A DNA stretch of 64,000 bases from Candidatus Nitrosotenuis cloacae (GTDB lineage Archaea > Thermoproteota > Nitrososphaeria > Nitrososphaerales > Nitrosopumilaceae). The position numbers and the translations under genes are program-made. Of this stretch, positions 34,253-43,170 are shown one piece after another (positions within the stretch are counted from its first letter, which is position 1; each line of letters begins with the position of its first letter). The DNA lies in the NCBI RefSeq assembly GCF_000955905.1, contig NZ_CP011097.1:248001-312000 (forward strand). Reading direction: 5' to 3'. The notes under the pieces were generated by a model. It searched no databases and was not told the DNA's origin. It saw only the letters and a list, made by a program, of their open reading frames with translations.

Positions 34253-34552
34253 CTAACAACAATTTGGCATATCGCAACATGATGCCATTTTTTGCGAGGT
34301 CTTGATGATATCAGAAATTAGTCTTGATACGTCTTTGCTTGCAATGCTGTACATTGTCATCTTTCCGCTGTCTCTTGTTTTTAGCAAGTTACACTCTTTT
34401 AGTGCGCGAAGGTGGTGTGACACTAGCGGCTGGTCTTTTTTTAGCTTGTTCACCAGATCATTCACTGACATTTCGCTGTTTTTTTGCAGCAGCTCTAGGA
34501 TACTAAAGCGTGTGTCTTCACAAATGCATTTGAGAAGTAATATCGAGTTCAT
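34253..34552 (-). CDS. arsR: ArsR-type metalloregulator
   Basis: A 99-residue winged-helix repressor: FSILELLQKNSEMSVNDLVNKLKKDQPLVSHHLRALKECNLL is the ArsR helix-turn-helix and the rest its dimer helices. The C-terminal ASCCDMPNCC offers five thiols for As(III)/Sb(III) or a soft metal, unlike classic ArsR with its sensor cysteines in the DNA-binding helix. It diverges from arsC and the aquaporin gene, and its start codon touches the palindromic operator, suggesting autorepression relieved by arsenic. Confidence 0.8.
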   Translation of the reverse strand: MNSILLLKCICEDTRFSILELLQKNSEMSVNDLVNKLKKDQPLVSHHLRALKECNLLKTRDSGKMTMYSIASKDVSRLISDIIKTSQKMASCCDMPNCC

Positions 34553-34586
34553 ATAAATCAGAATTTATATAAATTAGGATTTATAT
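34551..34586. promoter_or_regulatory. Double palindromic ars operator/promoter
   Basis: Two overlapping palindromes with the same arms occur: ATATAAATCAGAATTTATAT (34551-34570) and ATATAAATTAGGATTTATAT (34567-34586), period 16 bp. They fill the whole 44-bp gap between arsR and arsC and include the TATA sequences of both directions, so one repressor could shut both genes. Confidence 0.7.
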
Positions 34587-34596
34587 CAAGTTTTTG

Positions 34597-34992
34597 ATGT
34601 CAAAAAAGATTCTTTTTGTGTGCGTTGAGAATGCCGGACGAAGCCAGATGGCAGAGGGATTTTTCAGAAAATATGCACCCACAGGCTATGAACCATACAG
34701 CGCGGGAACCAAGCCAACTGGTGCAATAAACCCACTTGCCATACAGGCAATGAAGGAATCTGGCATTGATATCACCATACAAACCCCAAAGACAATCACT
34801 GATTCCATGATAAGGGAAGCATCAAAGGTAATCAACATGGGCTGTATGGATAGAGAATCGTGCCCAGCATTGTTTGTAAAAAATGTGTTTGATTGGGCAA
34901 TTGAGGACCCAAAGGGAAAGCCGCTTGAAGATGTGCGCAAGATCCGCGATACCATAGAAAAAAGAGTTCAGGAGCTATGCAAAACACTCTGA
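34597..34992 (+). CDS. arsC: Arsenate reductase, thioredoxin-coupled LMW-phosphatase type
   Basis: 131 residues from the ATG at 34597 (a TTG lies one codon earlier). The P-loop CVENAGRS (C9, R15) and the resolving cysteines in MGCMDRESCP (C83, C89) match the Staphylococcus pI258-type ArsC, which reduces arsenate to arsenite using a C-C-C relay and thioredoxin. Thioredoxins are encoded at 44.6 and 60.6 kb. It overlaps the aquaporin gene by 16 bp. Confidence 0.85.
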   Translation: MSKKILFVCVENAGRSQMAEGFFRKYAPTGYEPYSAGTKPTGAINPLAIQAMKESGIDITIQTPKTITDSMIREASKVINMGCMDRESCPALFVKNVFDWAIEDPKGKPLEDVRKIRDTIEKRVQELCKTL

Positions 34993-35654
34993 ACCTAACT
35001 AAAAGTCAAAAGATCTTTGTTGCCGAGCTGGTGGGGACATTCGGCTTGCTTGTCAGCGCAACCGGCTCTATCGTATATGATGGAAGCTTGGGTGGAGTTT
35101 TGGGAATTAGTTTTATTTCTGCAATGCATTTCATTGGTATTTTCTTGGTGATAATTCTGTTTGGGAAATATTCCATGGCACACTTTAATCCTGCAGTAAC
35201 AATTGGATTTTTTATTGCAAAATACATTACCGCAAAACAAATCATTCTGTATGTTTCTGCCCAAGCAATAGGTGCATTTTTGGGCACTCTATTTGTAAAA
35301 TACGTCTTTGGAGATTATGCCAGACTAGGACTGAACTCTCCAAACTATACCTATCCAGTAGGATTTTTCTTTGGAATTGAGATCATTGCCACTATATTTC
35401 TAATGGGGGCCATATTTCTTGCAACCAACATAAAGAAACTATCACCGGCATTTGTTAGCGCAATTATTGCCGGAACCGTTTCTTTGGATGTTTTTTTCCT
35501 CGGTTCAATCTCGGGAGCATCAATGAATCCAATTCGATCGCTGACTCCTGCAGTTTTTACTGGGGTTTTAAACGACCTGTGGATTTACTGGAGCGCTCCG
35601 TTCATCGGTGCTTCCATAGTTGGCATAATATACAAAAAGAGATTTGCAAAATAA
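34977..35654 (+). CDS. Aquaporin/glycerol-channel family protein, probable arsenite channel
   Basis: A 225-residue MIP-family protein with six helices. The first pore motif is HFNPAVTIG; the second is SMNPIRSLTPA, so the third residue of NPA is Ile. Placed right after arsC and under the ArsR operator, it probably lets arsenite leave the cell down its gradient, as AqpS does in some bacteria that lack ArsB. Water or small-solute transport is the alternative. It ends directly at the start of the Tag gene. Confidence 0.8.
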   Translation: MQNTLNLTKSQKIFVAELVGTFGLLVSATGSIVYDGSLGGVLGISFISAMHFIGIFLVIILFGKYSMAHFNPAVTIGFFIAKYITAKQIILYVSAQAIGAFLGTLFVKYVFGDYARLGLNSPNYTYPVGFFFGIEIIATIFLMGAIFLATNIKKLSPAFVSAIIAGTVSLDVFFLGSISGASMNPIRSLTPAVFTGVLNDLWIYWSAPFIGASIVGIIYKKRFAK

Positions 35655-36212
35655 ATGGTAAAACCCCAAAATCGTTGTACTTGGGCGCAAGGCCCAGAGA
35701 TGATCAAATACCATGATTCCGAATGGGGCATTCCAGTACATAATGACAAAAAACTCTTTGAGATGCTGATTTTGGAGGGTGCTCAGGCAGGCCTATCATG
35801 GTCTACAATACTAAAGCGAAGAAAAACGTACAGAGCAGCATTTGATAATTTTGATCCCAAAAAAATCTCAAAGTACACGCAAAAAGACATTGCCAGACTC
35901 TTATCAGATGAGGGAATCATACGAAACCGACTCAAAATAAAATCCACAGTAAACAATGCAAAACAATTCCTGCTAATTCAGCAAGAGTTTGATAGCTTTG
36001 ATAGGTACATTTGGGATTTTGTGCAAGATATGCCAATTAAGAATAATTTCAAGGATATGTCTGATGTTCCACCATCTACTATTCTATCTGACATGATAAG
36101 CAAGGACCTCAAAAAAAGAGGCTTTAGCTTTGTTGGAACAACAATCGTCTATGCGTTCATGCAAGCAGTAGGGATGACAAACGATCACATCAAAAACTGT
36201 TTCAAACACTGA
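35655..36212 (+). CDS. tag: DNA-3-methyladenine glycosylase I
   Basis: A 185-residue member of the Tag family. The N-terminal RCTWAQ, YHDSEWGIPVHND, LILEGAQAGLSWSTIL and KFRK-like YRAAFDNFDP segments match the family, with the conserved Glu, Trp and Tyr that hold 3-methyladenine. The enzyme removes 3-methyladenine from DNA in base-excision repair. The ATG directly follows the aquaporin stop, so it is probably co-transcribed with the ars genes. The zinc-binding cysteines and histidines at both ends (C8; final CFKH) are partly present. Confidence 0.85.
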   Translation: MVKPQNRCTWAQGPEMIKYHDSEWGIPVHNDKKLFEMLILEGAQAGLSWSTILKRRKTYRAAFDNFDPKKISKYTQKDIARLLSDEGIIRNRLKIKSTVNNAKQFLLIQQEFDSFDRYIWDFVQDMPIKNNFKDMSDVPPSTILSDMISKDLKKRGFSFVGTTIVYAFMQAVGMTNDHIKNCFKH

Positions 36213-36263
36213 ATTTTCGTTTTTAAACTAGTGCCAATGCTGCAATCGTTCGATCGCTAGTCA

Positions 36264-36293
36264 ATATTTATACCAGTTCGATGTGATATTCAC
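36264..36293 (+). promoter_or_regulatory. Promoter of 4-hydroxybutyryl-CoA dehydratase
   Basis: AATATTTATACC at 36264-36275 is a clear TATA box about 25 bp before the ATG at 36294, fitting a leaderless mRNA. The string GTTCGAT occurs on both sides of it (about 36248 and 36277), a possible regulator half-site pair. Confidence 0.5.
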
Positions 36294-37796
36294 ATGGCAA
36301 TTAAGACTGGCCAAGATTACATCCAAAGTCTTAAGGGAAGAAAACTCACTGTCTATCTTTTTGGGGAGCAAGTACAAGATCCAGTAGAGCACCCAATGAT
36401 TCGGCCATCAATTAACGCGGTTGCCGAAACATATGATCTGGCAGCACGCGAAGAAGACTTGGCATCCCCAATGTCCAAAATATCCGGAAAACGAGTAAAC
36501 CGATTCTTGCACATTGCGGAATCTGCAAATGATCTGGTATTGCAAAACAAAATGCAAAGAAAGCTTGGTCAGCTTACCGGAACGTGCTTTCAGCGATGCG
36601 TAGGAATGGATGCGCTAAATTCGCTGCATTCCACAACATTTGAAATTGATGAAAAACATCACACCAATTATCACAAAAGATTACTAGCTTTTATCAAAAA
36701 GATGCAAGAAGAGAACTTTGTAATCGGTGGCGCAATGACTGATGTCAAAGGAGACAGAAGCAAGGCACCATCTGAGCAAGCAGACCCAGATCTGTTCGTC
36801 CATATCACAAAAAGAACAGCCGACGGCGTATACGTTACTGGCGCAAAGGCTCACCAAACAGGTGTAATCAATTCACACTGGATGATAATAATGCCAACCA
36901 TACGACTGTTAGAAAAAGACAAGGACTGGGGAATTGTAGGTGCAATTCCAGTAGATGCTCCTGGAATTACGTACATCTACGGACGTCAATCATGTGATAC
37001 CAGAAGTATGGAGGAGGGAGACATTGATGCAGGTAACTCACAGTTTGCAGGCCAAGAGGCAATGGTCATACTGGACAATGTGTTCATTCCAAATGATCTC
37101 ATATTCATGAATGGTGAGGTAGAGTTTGCAGCAATGCTAGTTGAGCGATTCACATGCTATCACAGAAGAAGCTATGTCTGCAAGACAGGCCTTGGCGATG
37201 TACTAATTGGCGCAGCAGCTGCCATTTCTGACTATAATGGAATTCCAGACGTGTCTCACATTCGCGACAAGCTAGTAGAGATGACGCATCTAAACGAGTC
37301 CATCTTTGCTGCAGGCATTTCATCATCATACCAAGCACAAGAAATGAAGTCAGGCGTGTGGCTAAATGACGACATGCTGGCAAATGTCTGCAAGCACAAT
37401 GTTACTCGATTCCCATATGAAATCTCAAGGCTAGCGCAGGATATCGCAGGCGGCCTTGTTGTAACATTACCGTCTGAGCAAGACTTTAGAAATACGACAA
37501 CCGGACCACTCCTCAAAAAATACTTGGCTGGAAGGAAGGGAACAGATGTCGAAAACAGAATGAGAATTCTAAGATTAATCGAGAACATGACACTTGGCAG
37601 AAACGCAGTTGGCTATCTGACTGAATCCATGCACGGCGCAGGCTCACCACAGGCACAGAGAATCCAAATTGCAAGACAAATGCAGCTTGGCTACAAGAAA
37701 AACCTGGCAAAGAATCTGGCAAACGTAAAAGAGGATGCAGAAGAGAGCAAAGAAAACTCGGACTATTTCAAGCGGGTCTTTAAAATCCCAAAATAG
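36294..37796 (+). CDS. abfD: 4-Hydroxybutyryl-CoA dehydratase
   Basis: A 500-residue flavin/[4Fe-4S] enzyme that turns 4-hydroxybutyryl-CoA into crotonyl-CoA, a key step of archaeal hydroxypropionate/hydroxybutyrate CO2 fixation. The cluster ligands are visible: C98 and C102 in TGTCFQRCVG, then the His and Cys in CYHRRSYVCKTG; spacing matches the Clostridium enzyme (C99, C103, H292, C299). The C-terminus carries charged tail residues. It is transcribed alone from a strong TATA promoter, as expected for a highly expressed enzyme. The likely 4-hydroxybutyrate-CoA ligase is 3 kb upstream. Confidence 0.92.
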   Translation: MAIKTGQDYIQSLKGRKLTVYLFGEQVQDPVEHPMIRPSINAVAETYDLAAREEDLASPMSKISGKRVNRFLHIAESANDLVLQNKMQRKLGQLTGTCFQRCVGMDALNSLHSTTFEIDEKHHTNYHKRLLAFIKKMQEENFVIGGAMTDVKGDRSKAPSEQADPDLFVHITKRTADGVYVTGAKAHQTGVINSHWMIIMPTIRLLEKDKDWGIVGAIPVDAPGITYIYGRQSCDTRSMEEGDIDAGNSQFAGQEAMVILDNVFIPNDLIFMNGEVEFAAMLVERFTCYHRRSYVCKTGLGDVLIGAAAAISDYNGIPDVSHIRDKLVEMTHLNESIFAAGISSSYQAQEMKSGVWLNDDMLANVCKHNVTRFPYEISRLAQDIAGGLVVTLPSEQDFRNTTTGPLLKKYLAGRKGTDVENRMRILRLIENMTLGRNAVGYLTESMHGAGSPQAQRIQIARQMQLGYKKNLAKNLANVKEDAEESKENSDYFKRVFKIPK

Positions 37797-37851
37797 ATCC
37801 TAAGATATATTTTCAAAGTCAAAACATTTCGCTAAATATTACGCGGATGAT

Positions 37852-39564
37852 TCAGAACAAGTTGTATAGTCTTGCAAGTGGCACACTAGTGGCTGGCTTT
37901 GTTGTAGCTATTTTGCTGTCAATTTTTACCTGATACGTCTCTGGATCGATTTCTATTTTTGGCGTGGTGTCATTGAGAACCATGTCTTTTTTGCCAATGT
38001 TTCTACAATTCCTTACTGCAAGGAATTTCTTTGAGACACCAAGCTTGTCCTCAAGGCCGTTTTCTAGTGCAAGTTTTGATGTGAATACAAAGGAGATCGC
38101 TTGCTTTGCTTTTCCCAATGCTCCAAACATCGGCCTGTAATAGACTGGCTCTGTGGTGGGAATTGATGCATTTGGGTCACCCATCAAGGAATATGCAATC
38201 ATTCCACCCTTGATTATCATTTTTGGCTTTGCGCCAAAAAATTGCGGAGACCAGACTATGATATCTGCTATTTTGCCTGGCTCCAAGGATCCGACATATT
38301 CAGATATTCCATGAGTTATTGCGGGATTGATTGTTATTTTTGCCAAGTAACGCTTTACTCTGAAATTGTCATTGTCACCTGTTTCATTTTGGTGCCTCCC
38401 TGAGATCTTTTTCATCTTGTCTGCGCTCTGCCAGTTCCTAGTTGTTACCTCGCCAATTCTGCCCATTGCTTGACTATCCGATGACATCATGCTTAGTGCG
38501 CCAATGTCATGAAGTATGTCCTCTGCAGCTATTGTCTCTGCGCGGATTCTTGATTCGGCAAATGAGACGTCTTCTGGAACGGAAGAATTGAGGTGATGAC
38601 AGACCATCATCATGTCAAGATGCTCATCAAGTGTGTTTACCGTAAATGGTCTGGTGGGGTTTGTAGATGATGGCAAGATGTTTGCCTCACTCGCTATTTT
38701 CATAATGTCTGGGGCATGGCCTCCGCCTGCGCCCTCTGTGTGGTATGTGTGAATTGCCCTTCCGGCAATTGCAGCTATGGTATCATCAACATAGCCACAC
38801 TCGTTTAGTGTGTCCGTGTGTATGGCAACCTGGGTATCTGTCTTGTCGGCAACTCGTAGTGCCGCATCTATTGTTGCTGGCGTGGTACCCCAGTCCTCGT
38901 GCAGCTTGAGCCCACACGCACCCTCCCGTATCTGATCAATCAGTGATGCTTCTTCGGAGTCATTGCCCTTTCCCAAAAATCCAAAATTCATGGGAAATTC
39001 TTCTGTAGCCTCTATCATTTTGTGTATGTACCATTTTCCTGGAGTGCATGTTGTTGCATTGGTCCCATCTGCCGGACCCGTTCCGCCACCGATCATGGTG
39101 GTAGTACCGCCACAAATTGCGTCGATTGTCTGCTGTGGAGAAATAAAATGAATGTGCGTATCCACCGCACCGGGGGTGCAAATCAAATGTTCGCCAGAAA
39201 TCACCTCGGTGTTTGATGATATTATAATGTCAACTCCGTCCATGATGTTTGGATTGCCAGCCTTTCCAATACCTGCAATCTTTCCATCCTTGACTCCAAT
39301 GTCTGCCTTGATTATTCCAAGGATCGGATCAAGCACAATTGCGTTTGTAATTACCAGATCCACTGAATCATTGCGGCTAGTGCCACTTGCCTGTGCCATT
39401 CCATCACGTATGCTCTTTCCCCCACCAAAGACTGCCTCATCTCCATACCTGAGCAAGTCCTTTTCAATTTCTATGATTAGGTCCGTGTCTCCTAGCCTTA
39501 CCTTATCTCCAATGGTGGGGCCAAAAAGATCCACATACTTTTTTCTTGGAATCTCTAGTGTCAT
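37852..39564 (-). CDS. ureC: Urease alpha subunit
   Basis: A 570-residue catalytic subunit, full length. The di-nickel ligands are present: H137/H139 (DTHIHF), carbamylated K220 ([10 protein letters not shown]), H249 (AIHTDT), H275 ([11 protein letters not shown]) and D363 (SSDSQAMGR). The flap Cys322-His323 (VCHHL) is also kept. It hydrolyses urea to ammonia and carbamate in the cytoplasm, feeding ammonia oxidation. Last gene of ureABC; its start overlaps the ureB stop by 4 bp. Confidence 0.96.
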   Translation of the reverse strand: MTLEIPRKKYVDLFGPTIGDKVRLGDTDLIIEIEKDLLRYGDEAVFGGGKSIRDGMAQASGTSRNDSVDLVITNAIVLDPILGIIKADIGVKDGKIAGIGKAGNPNIMDGVDIIISSNTEVISGEHLICTPGAVDTHIHFISPQQTIDAICGGTTTMIGGGTGPADGTNATTCTPGKWYIHKMIEATEEFPMNFGFLGKGNDSEEASLIDQIREGACGLKLHEDWGTTPATIDAALRVADKTDTQVAIHTDTLNECGYVDDTIAAIAGRAIHTYHTEGAGGGHAPDIMKIASEANILPSSTNPTRPFTVNTLDEHLDMMMVCHHLNSSVPEDVSFAESRIRAETIAAEDILHDIGALSMMSSDSQAMGRIGEVTTRNWQSADKMKKISGRHQNETGDNDNFRVKRYLAKITINPAITHGISEYVGSLEPGKIADIIVWSPQFFGAKPKMIIKGGMIAYSLMGDPNASIPTTEPVYYRPMFGALGKAKQAISFVFTSKLALENGLEDKLGVSKKFLAVRNCRNIGKKDMVLNDTTPKIEIDPETYQVKIDSKIATTKPATSVPLARLYNLF

Positions 39565-39932
39565 GCGCCCCGAAATCCTCCCTTTTTGGCCTTCTCTAGT
39601 GCATCTGATTTCTTTTCAGACAATGGTCCATTAACCAGTCCACTAAATCCAAAAACGATTCTTTTTCCACCGTATTCTGTTAGCTCGACGCTTTTTGTCT
39701 CGCCCGGCTCAAATCGAATAGATGTGCCTGATGCGATATTGAGATGAAATCCATATGCCTGCTCACGCACAAACTCAAGGGCCTTGTTTGACTCAAAAAA
39801 GTGTGTATGAGAGCCAACCTGAATCGGCCTATCGCCGGTGTTTTTGACTGATATTGTGATTGTTTTTTTTCCCTGGTTTGCAATTATTGGTTTCTCAGAG
39901 ATGAAATATTCGCCAGGTATCATATGCATCAC
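39561..39932 (-). CDS. ureB: Urease beta subunit
   Basis: A 123-residue structural subunit with the typical [44 protein letters not shown] start and [12 protein letters not shown] core. The C-terminal ~20 residues are Lys-rich, as usual. It overlaps ureA and ureC by 4 bp each (ATGA), so the three are translationally coupled in equal amounts. Confidence 0.95.
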   Translation of the reverse strand: MMHMIPGEYFISEKPIIANQGKKTITISVKNTGDRPIQVGSHTHFFESNKALEFVREQAYGFHLNIASGTSIRFEPGETKSVELTEYGGKRIVFGFSGLVNGPLSEKKSDALEKAKKGGFRGA

Positions 39933-40231
39933 ACAATTGGATCATGGACTGTGACCAGCTTTGTTCCGTCATCAAAAGTAGCTTCGACTTGTATGGTGTG
40001 GATTATTTCCGGCACTCCTGGCAGGACATCATTCTTTGTTAGAACTCTTCTGCCGGAGCTCATCAAGTCTGCAACGGACTTGCCGTCCCTTGCCCCTTCT
40101 AGTATATGATCAGTTATAATGGCAACTGCCTCTGGATGATTAAGCTTGAGGCCTCTTGTTTTTCTCTTGCGTGCAAGCTCTGCTGCCAAAAAAATATGTA
40201 ATTTATCTATCTCCCTTGGAGTCAAAAACAT
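39929..40231 (-). CDS. ureA: Urease gamma subunit
   Basis: A 100-residue subunit with the classic [35 protein letters not shown] opening and [26 protein letters not shown] end. First gene of the minus-strand ureABC unit; its promoter region is shared with ureEFGD. A second, unlinked gamma-like protein is encoded at 29161. Confidence 0.95.
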   Translation of the reverse strand: MFLTPREIDKLHIFLAAELARKRKTRGLKLNHPEAVAIITDHILEGARDGKSVADLMSSGRRVLTKNDVLPGVPEIIHTIQVEATFDDGTKLVTVHDPIV

Positions 40232-40309
40232 GCTTTGTTTTGATGGATCTTGTATTTAATAATTCTAAGAGAGAAAAAGTATAACTTTACAAAATTCTAT
40301 TATTGATCA
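40232..40309. promoter_or_regulatory. Divergent urease promoter region
   Basis: This 78-bp spacer separates ureA and ureE. AGTATAAC at 40278-40285 lies about 28 bp before the TTG of ureE. On the other strand TTATTAAATAC at about 40254-40264 lies about 28 bp before the ureA ATG. Both transcripts would be leaderless. I see no clear palindrome. Confidence 0.5.
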
Positions 40310-40807
40310 TTGCTTAAGGTTGAAAAAATTATAGGAAATGTTTTTGAGAATCCTGAGCTTGCAAAAGAATTCGAGTCTAATTCATACAATGAAAACTACA
40401 AGACAGTAAGCATTTCACGCTATGATCTTGAAAAAACAAGACTAAAGCAAAAAGCATCTGATGGCACACAAATCGGGATTAATCTTGATGGTGGCAAAAA
40501 AATGGCGCACGGAGACGTGTTTTATGGTGATGATGTAAAAGTCCTAATACAACAAATCCCAGAGCAAACAATCTTGGTAAGGTTTGCAGGCCTTGAGCCA
40601 AAACTTCTCGTCCTAATTGGGCACATCATAGGCAATCTGCACAGGCCTGTCTCTTTGGAGGCTGATTCTATCTCATTTCCTATTCATGATAAAGGGGAAA
40701 TTGATCTGTTTAGGACGCTATTTCGGGACTATGTGGATAAAATCGAGCTAATTATAGAGGAGAAAATTTTTCAGCCTCACAAATCAATGAATGTCCATGA
40801 GCACTGA
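40310..40807 (+). CDS. ureE: Urease accessory protein (nickel metallochaperone)
   Basis: A 165-residue UreE-like protein. The N-terminal domain (residues about 1-80) is followed by the metal-binding domain with PEQTILVRFAGLEPKLLVLIGHIIGNLHRPVSLEADSISFPI, where the His of GHIIGNLH matches the nickel-binding region. The C-terminus has only three histidines (FQPHKSMNVHEH), not a long His tail. TTG start 28 bp after a TATA. It overlaps ureF by 17 bp. Confidence 0.88.
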   Translation: MLKVEKIIGNVFENPELAKEFESNSYNENYKTVSISRYDLEKTRLKQKASDGTQIGINLDGGKKMAHGDVFYGDDVKVLIQQIPEQTILVRFAGLEPKLLVLIGHIIGNLHRPVSLEADSISFPIHDKGEIDLFRTLFRDYVDKIELIIEEKIFQPHKSMNVHEH

Positions 40808-41489
40808 CTTTTCCAGCCTCAGTATGATGCAGCTATCTGACTCTTTCTTCCCAGCTGGGCTCTATACAATGTCAAATGGGCTTGAAACCCTATACCACCA
40901 AAAGATGGTAATCAATGCAGATGGCGTAAAAGAGCTGATTCAAACGTATTATCTGCAGCAAGTGGGGCCTGCCGACTGTGTAGCGCTTGCAAATGCATAT
41001 GATTTTGCAATTCATGGGGATCTTGGTGGTGTCATGTTGGTTGATGATATTATTTGCAAAATCAAACTGGTAAAGGAGCAGCGAGAGGCATCGATGCGAT
41101 CCGGAAGACAGCTCATCAAGTGTGTCTTAGCACTTGGGAATAACCCGCTCATCACACAATATCACAATGAAATCATAAAATCTCACACCCCTGGGACATA
41201 TCCAGTATCTTTTTCCGTTGCCGCACAAGCATTTGGCATATCAAAACAAAATGCTTGTCTGATGTTGTTTTATGGATTTGGAGTGAGTATAGTCGGAGCT
41301 GCACTGCGCCTTGGAATAATACAGCACATTGAAAGCCAGCAAATACTAGACTCACTCAAGCCAATAATCAGTGAACAAGTAAACAAGTACATCTCAAAAC
41401 CATATGATCAAATTTGGCAGTTCTCGCCACAAGCGGACATTTTTCAGATGCACCATGAAAAAATGGAAGCAAAAATGTTCATAACATAA
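40791..41489 (+). CDS. ureF: Urease accessory protein UreF
   Basis: A 232-residue, all-helical protein with the family start LSMMQLSDSFFPAGLYTMSNGLET and a middle region around HTPGTYPVSFSVAAQAFGISKQNACLMLFYGF. UreF joins UreD and UreG on apo-urease and gates nickel insertion. It overlaps ureE and precedes ureG by 11 bp with an AGGAG-like ribosome-binding site. Confidence 0.9.
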   Translation: MSMSTDFSSLSMMQLSDSFFPAGLYTMSNGLETLYHQKMVINADGVKELIQTYYLQQVGPADCVALANAYDFAIHGDLGGVMLVDDIICKIKLVKEQREASMRSGRQLIKCVLALGNNPLITQYHNEIIKSHTPGTYPVSFSVAAQAFGISKQNACLMLFYGFGVSIVGAALRLGIIQHIESQQILDSLKPIISEQVNKYISKPYDQIWQFSPQADIFQMHHEKMEAKMFIT

Positions 41490-41500
41490 GGAGAAAGACA

Positions 41501-42151
41501 ATGCCAAAAAGAATCCCAAGAATTGGAATCGGCGGCCCAGTTGGCTCTGGAAAAAGCATGCTGATTGAAAAAATAGTTCCAGTGCTTGCAAAGCGTGGCT
41601 ATAGAATCTGTGTCATATCAAATGATGTCATCTCAAAAGAAGATGCAAACAGAATCAGAAAAAACCTGGCAACAGAGCAGGGATTGCTGCCTGAAAACAT
41701 GGTAATTGGAATTGCCACCGGCGGATGCCCACACACTGCAATACGTGAAGACCCCTCCATGAATTTGGCACTAATTGAGGAAATCGAGCAAGAGCATACT
41801 GAGCTTGACTTGATAATTCTTGAAAGCGGCGGTGATAATGTAATGACCACATTCAGTCCGGCTCTGGCGGATTATTTTATTTACATAGTTGATGTCTCAG
41901 GCGGAGACAAGTATCCAAGAAAGGGAGGACTCGGAATAGAATCATGTGATCTGCTGGTGATTAACAAAATTGATCTTGCTGGACTGATCAATGCCGACCT
42001 TTCAGTCATGGACAGGGATGCAAAAACACTCCGCAAAGGAAAACCGCACGTGTTTGTAAATTGCAAGAATGACACCGGCATAGAACAAGTAGTCAGTCAC
42101 ATTGTAGAGGATCTGCTTTTTGAGGAATTGCCAAAGGCGCATTACACATGA
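41501..42151 (+). CDS. ureG: Urease accessory GTPase UreG
   Basis: A 216-residue SIMIBI-class GTPase. P-loop GGPVGSGKSML, the metal-binding ATGGCPHTA (Cys-Pro-His), ESGGDN and the G-specificity NKID are all in place. GTP hydrolysis by UreG drives nickel delivery to urease. Being near a ureohydrolase with a urease-gamma-like partner, it might also serve that enzyme (inference). It overlaps ureD by 4 bp. Confidence 0.95.
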   Translation: MPKRIPRIGIGGPVGSGKSMLIEKIVPVLAKRGYRICVISNDVISKEDANRIRKNLATEQGLLPENMVIGIATGGCPHTAIREDPSMNLALIEEIEQEHTELDLIILESGGDNVMTTFSPALADYFIYIVDVSGGDKYPRKGGLGIESCDLLVINKIDLAGLINADLSVMDRDAKTLRKGKPHVFVNCKNDTGIEQVVSHIVEDLLFEELPKAHYT

Positions 42152-43056
42152 TTCCACTAGGAAAGCTGGAAAAAATACCGGCAGAGTTTGAGCAATACCT
42201 ACAAGATGATTCCAATATTGTTGAAAAAACAGGCATTCTGAAAATCTCACTAGAGATGGACCAAACAAAAAACAAGACCATAGTGATACATCAATATTCC
42301 AAGGCCCCACTCCTTACGCAAAAAGCGCTACATTACGATGTCGCAAATCCATCAATGGCTTATCTGTTTTTGATGTCATCCTCAGGAGGAATTCTCCAAG
42401 GTGATAGATATCACATCGAAATATCGGTAAAAAACAAAGGAATTGCAAACATCACCACACAGGGCGCTACACGAATCTACAAAATGGATTCCAACTACGC
42501 AACCCAGTTTGTGGACATTGATGTGGATGATAATTCCTATCTTGAATTTCTACCAGATCAAATCATTCCGTACAAAAAATCCAGATATTTCCAGCAAGTG
42601 CAAATAACTACAGGATTCGACTCTACATTGGTATATTCAGAGGTGATAACTCCTGGGCGTGTTGCCATGGGGGAATTGTTTGATTATGATCTATGTTATC
42701 TCAGGTTGACTGCAAAAAACAAAGGCGGCAAAATTCTATTCATGGATTCTGCCCGACTTGATCCAAAAGAGCAGCAATTTAGCCAAATTGGAGTTTTAGG
42801 AACCAAGTCTGTTTTTGGAATCCTTTACATCATAACAAAAAAGGAACAACTAGAACAAATCTCAACTGATATAGACGTAATCTTGGATAATGTTGAGACA
42901 ATTGGTGGCTACTCATTTCTACCAGAAGACTCTGGGTTGGTTGTACGACTGATTGGGAATTCCTCTGAAGACATCAAAGCCGTCATACATGACTGTGTGA
43001 GGGTTGTAAGAAAGTACATCCTGAATTCTACATTTGATCAAATTCGGAAAACCTAG
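42148..43056 (+). CDS. ureD: Urease accessory protein UreD/UreH
   Basis: A 302-residue, beta-rich protein with the family hallmarks SSSGGILQGDRYHIEISVK, TTQGATRIYKM and YLEFLPDQIIPYKKSRYFQQ. UreD forms the scaffold and nickel tunnel on apo-urease with UreF and UreG. It ends the ureEFGD unit. The 114-bp gap after it (43057-43170) contains no gene I can support. Confidence 0.9.
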   Translation: MIPLGKLEKIPAEFEQYLQDDSNIVEKTGILKISLEMDQTKNKTIVIHQYSKAPLLTQKALHYDVANPSMAYLFLMSSSGGILQGDRYHIEISVKNKGIANITTQGATRIYKMDSNYATQFVDIDVDDNSYLEFLPDQIIPYKKSRYFQQVQITTGFDSTLVYSEVITPGRVAMGELFDYDLCYLRLTAKNKGGKILFMDSARLDPKEQQFSQIGVLGTKSVFGILYIITKKEQLEQISTDIDVILDNVETIGGYSFLPEDSGLVVRLIGNSSEDIKAVIHDCVRVVRKYILNSTFDQIRKT

Positions 43057-43170
43057 TCTTTAGGATCATAAAATAAATTGCAAAAATCATGAGCATCATT
43101 AATTATTCATCATGCAATAATGTGATAATGACAAGACCCTTGTATTTTTGGACTCAAAGAATCCTGAATT

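Noticed and set aside
39152-39634. 160-residue plus-strand ORF
   Set aside because: Antisense to ureC and ureB; no recognisable features.
43057-43170. Possible 39-codon ORF from an ATG near 43090
   Set aside because: It runs into the 3' end of the signal peptidase gene and shows no protein-like pattern.
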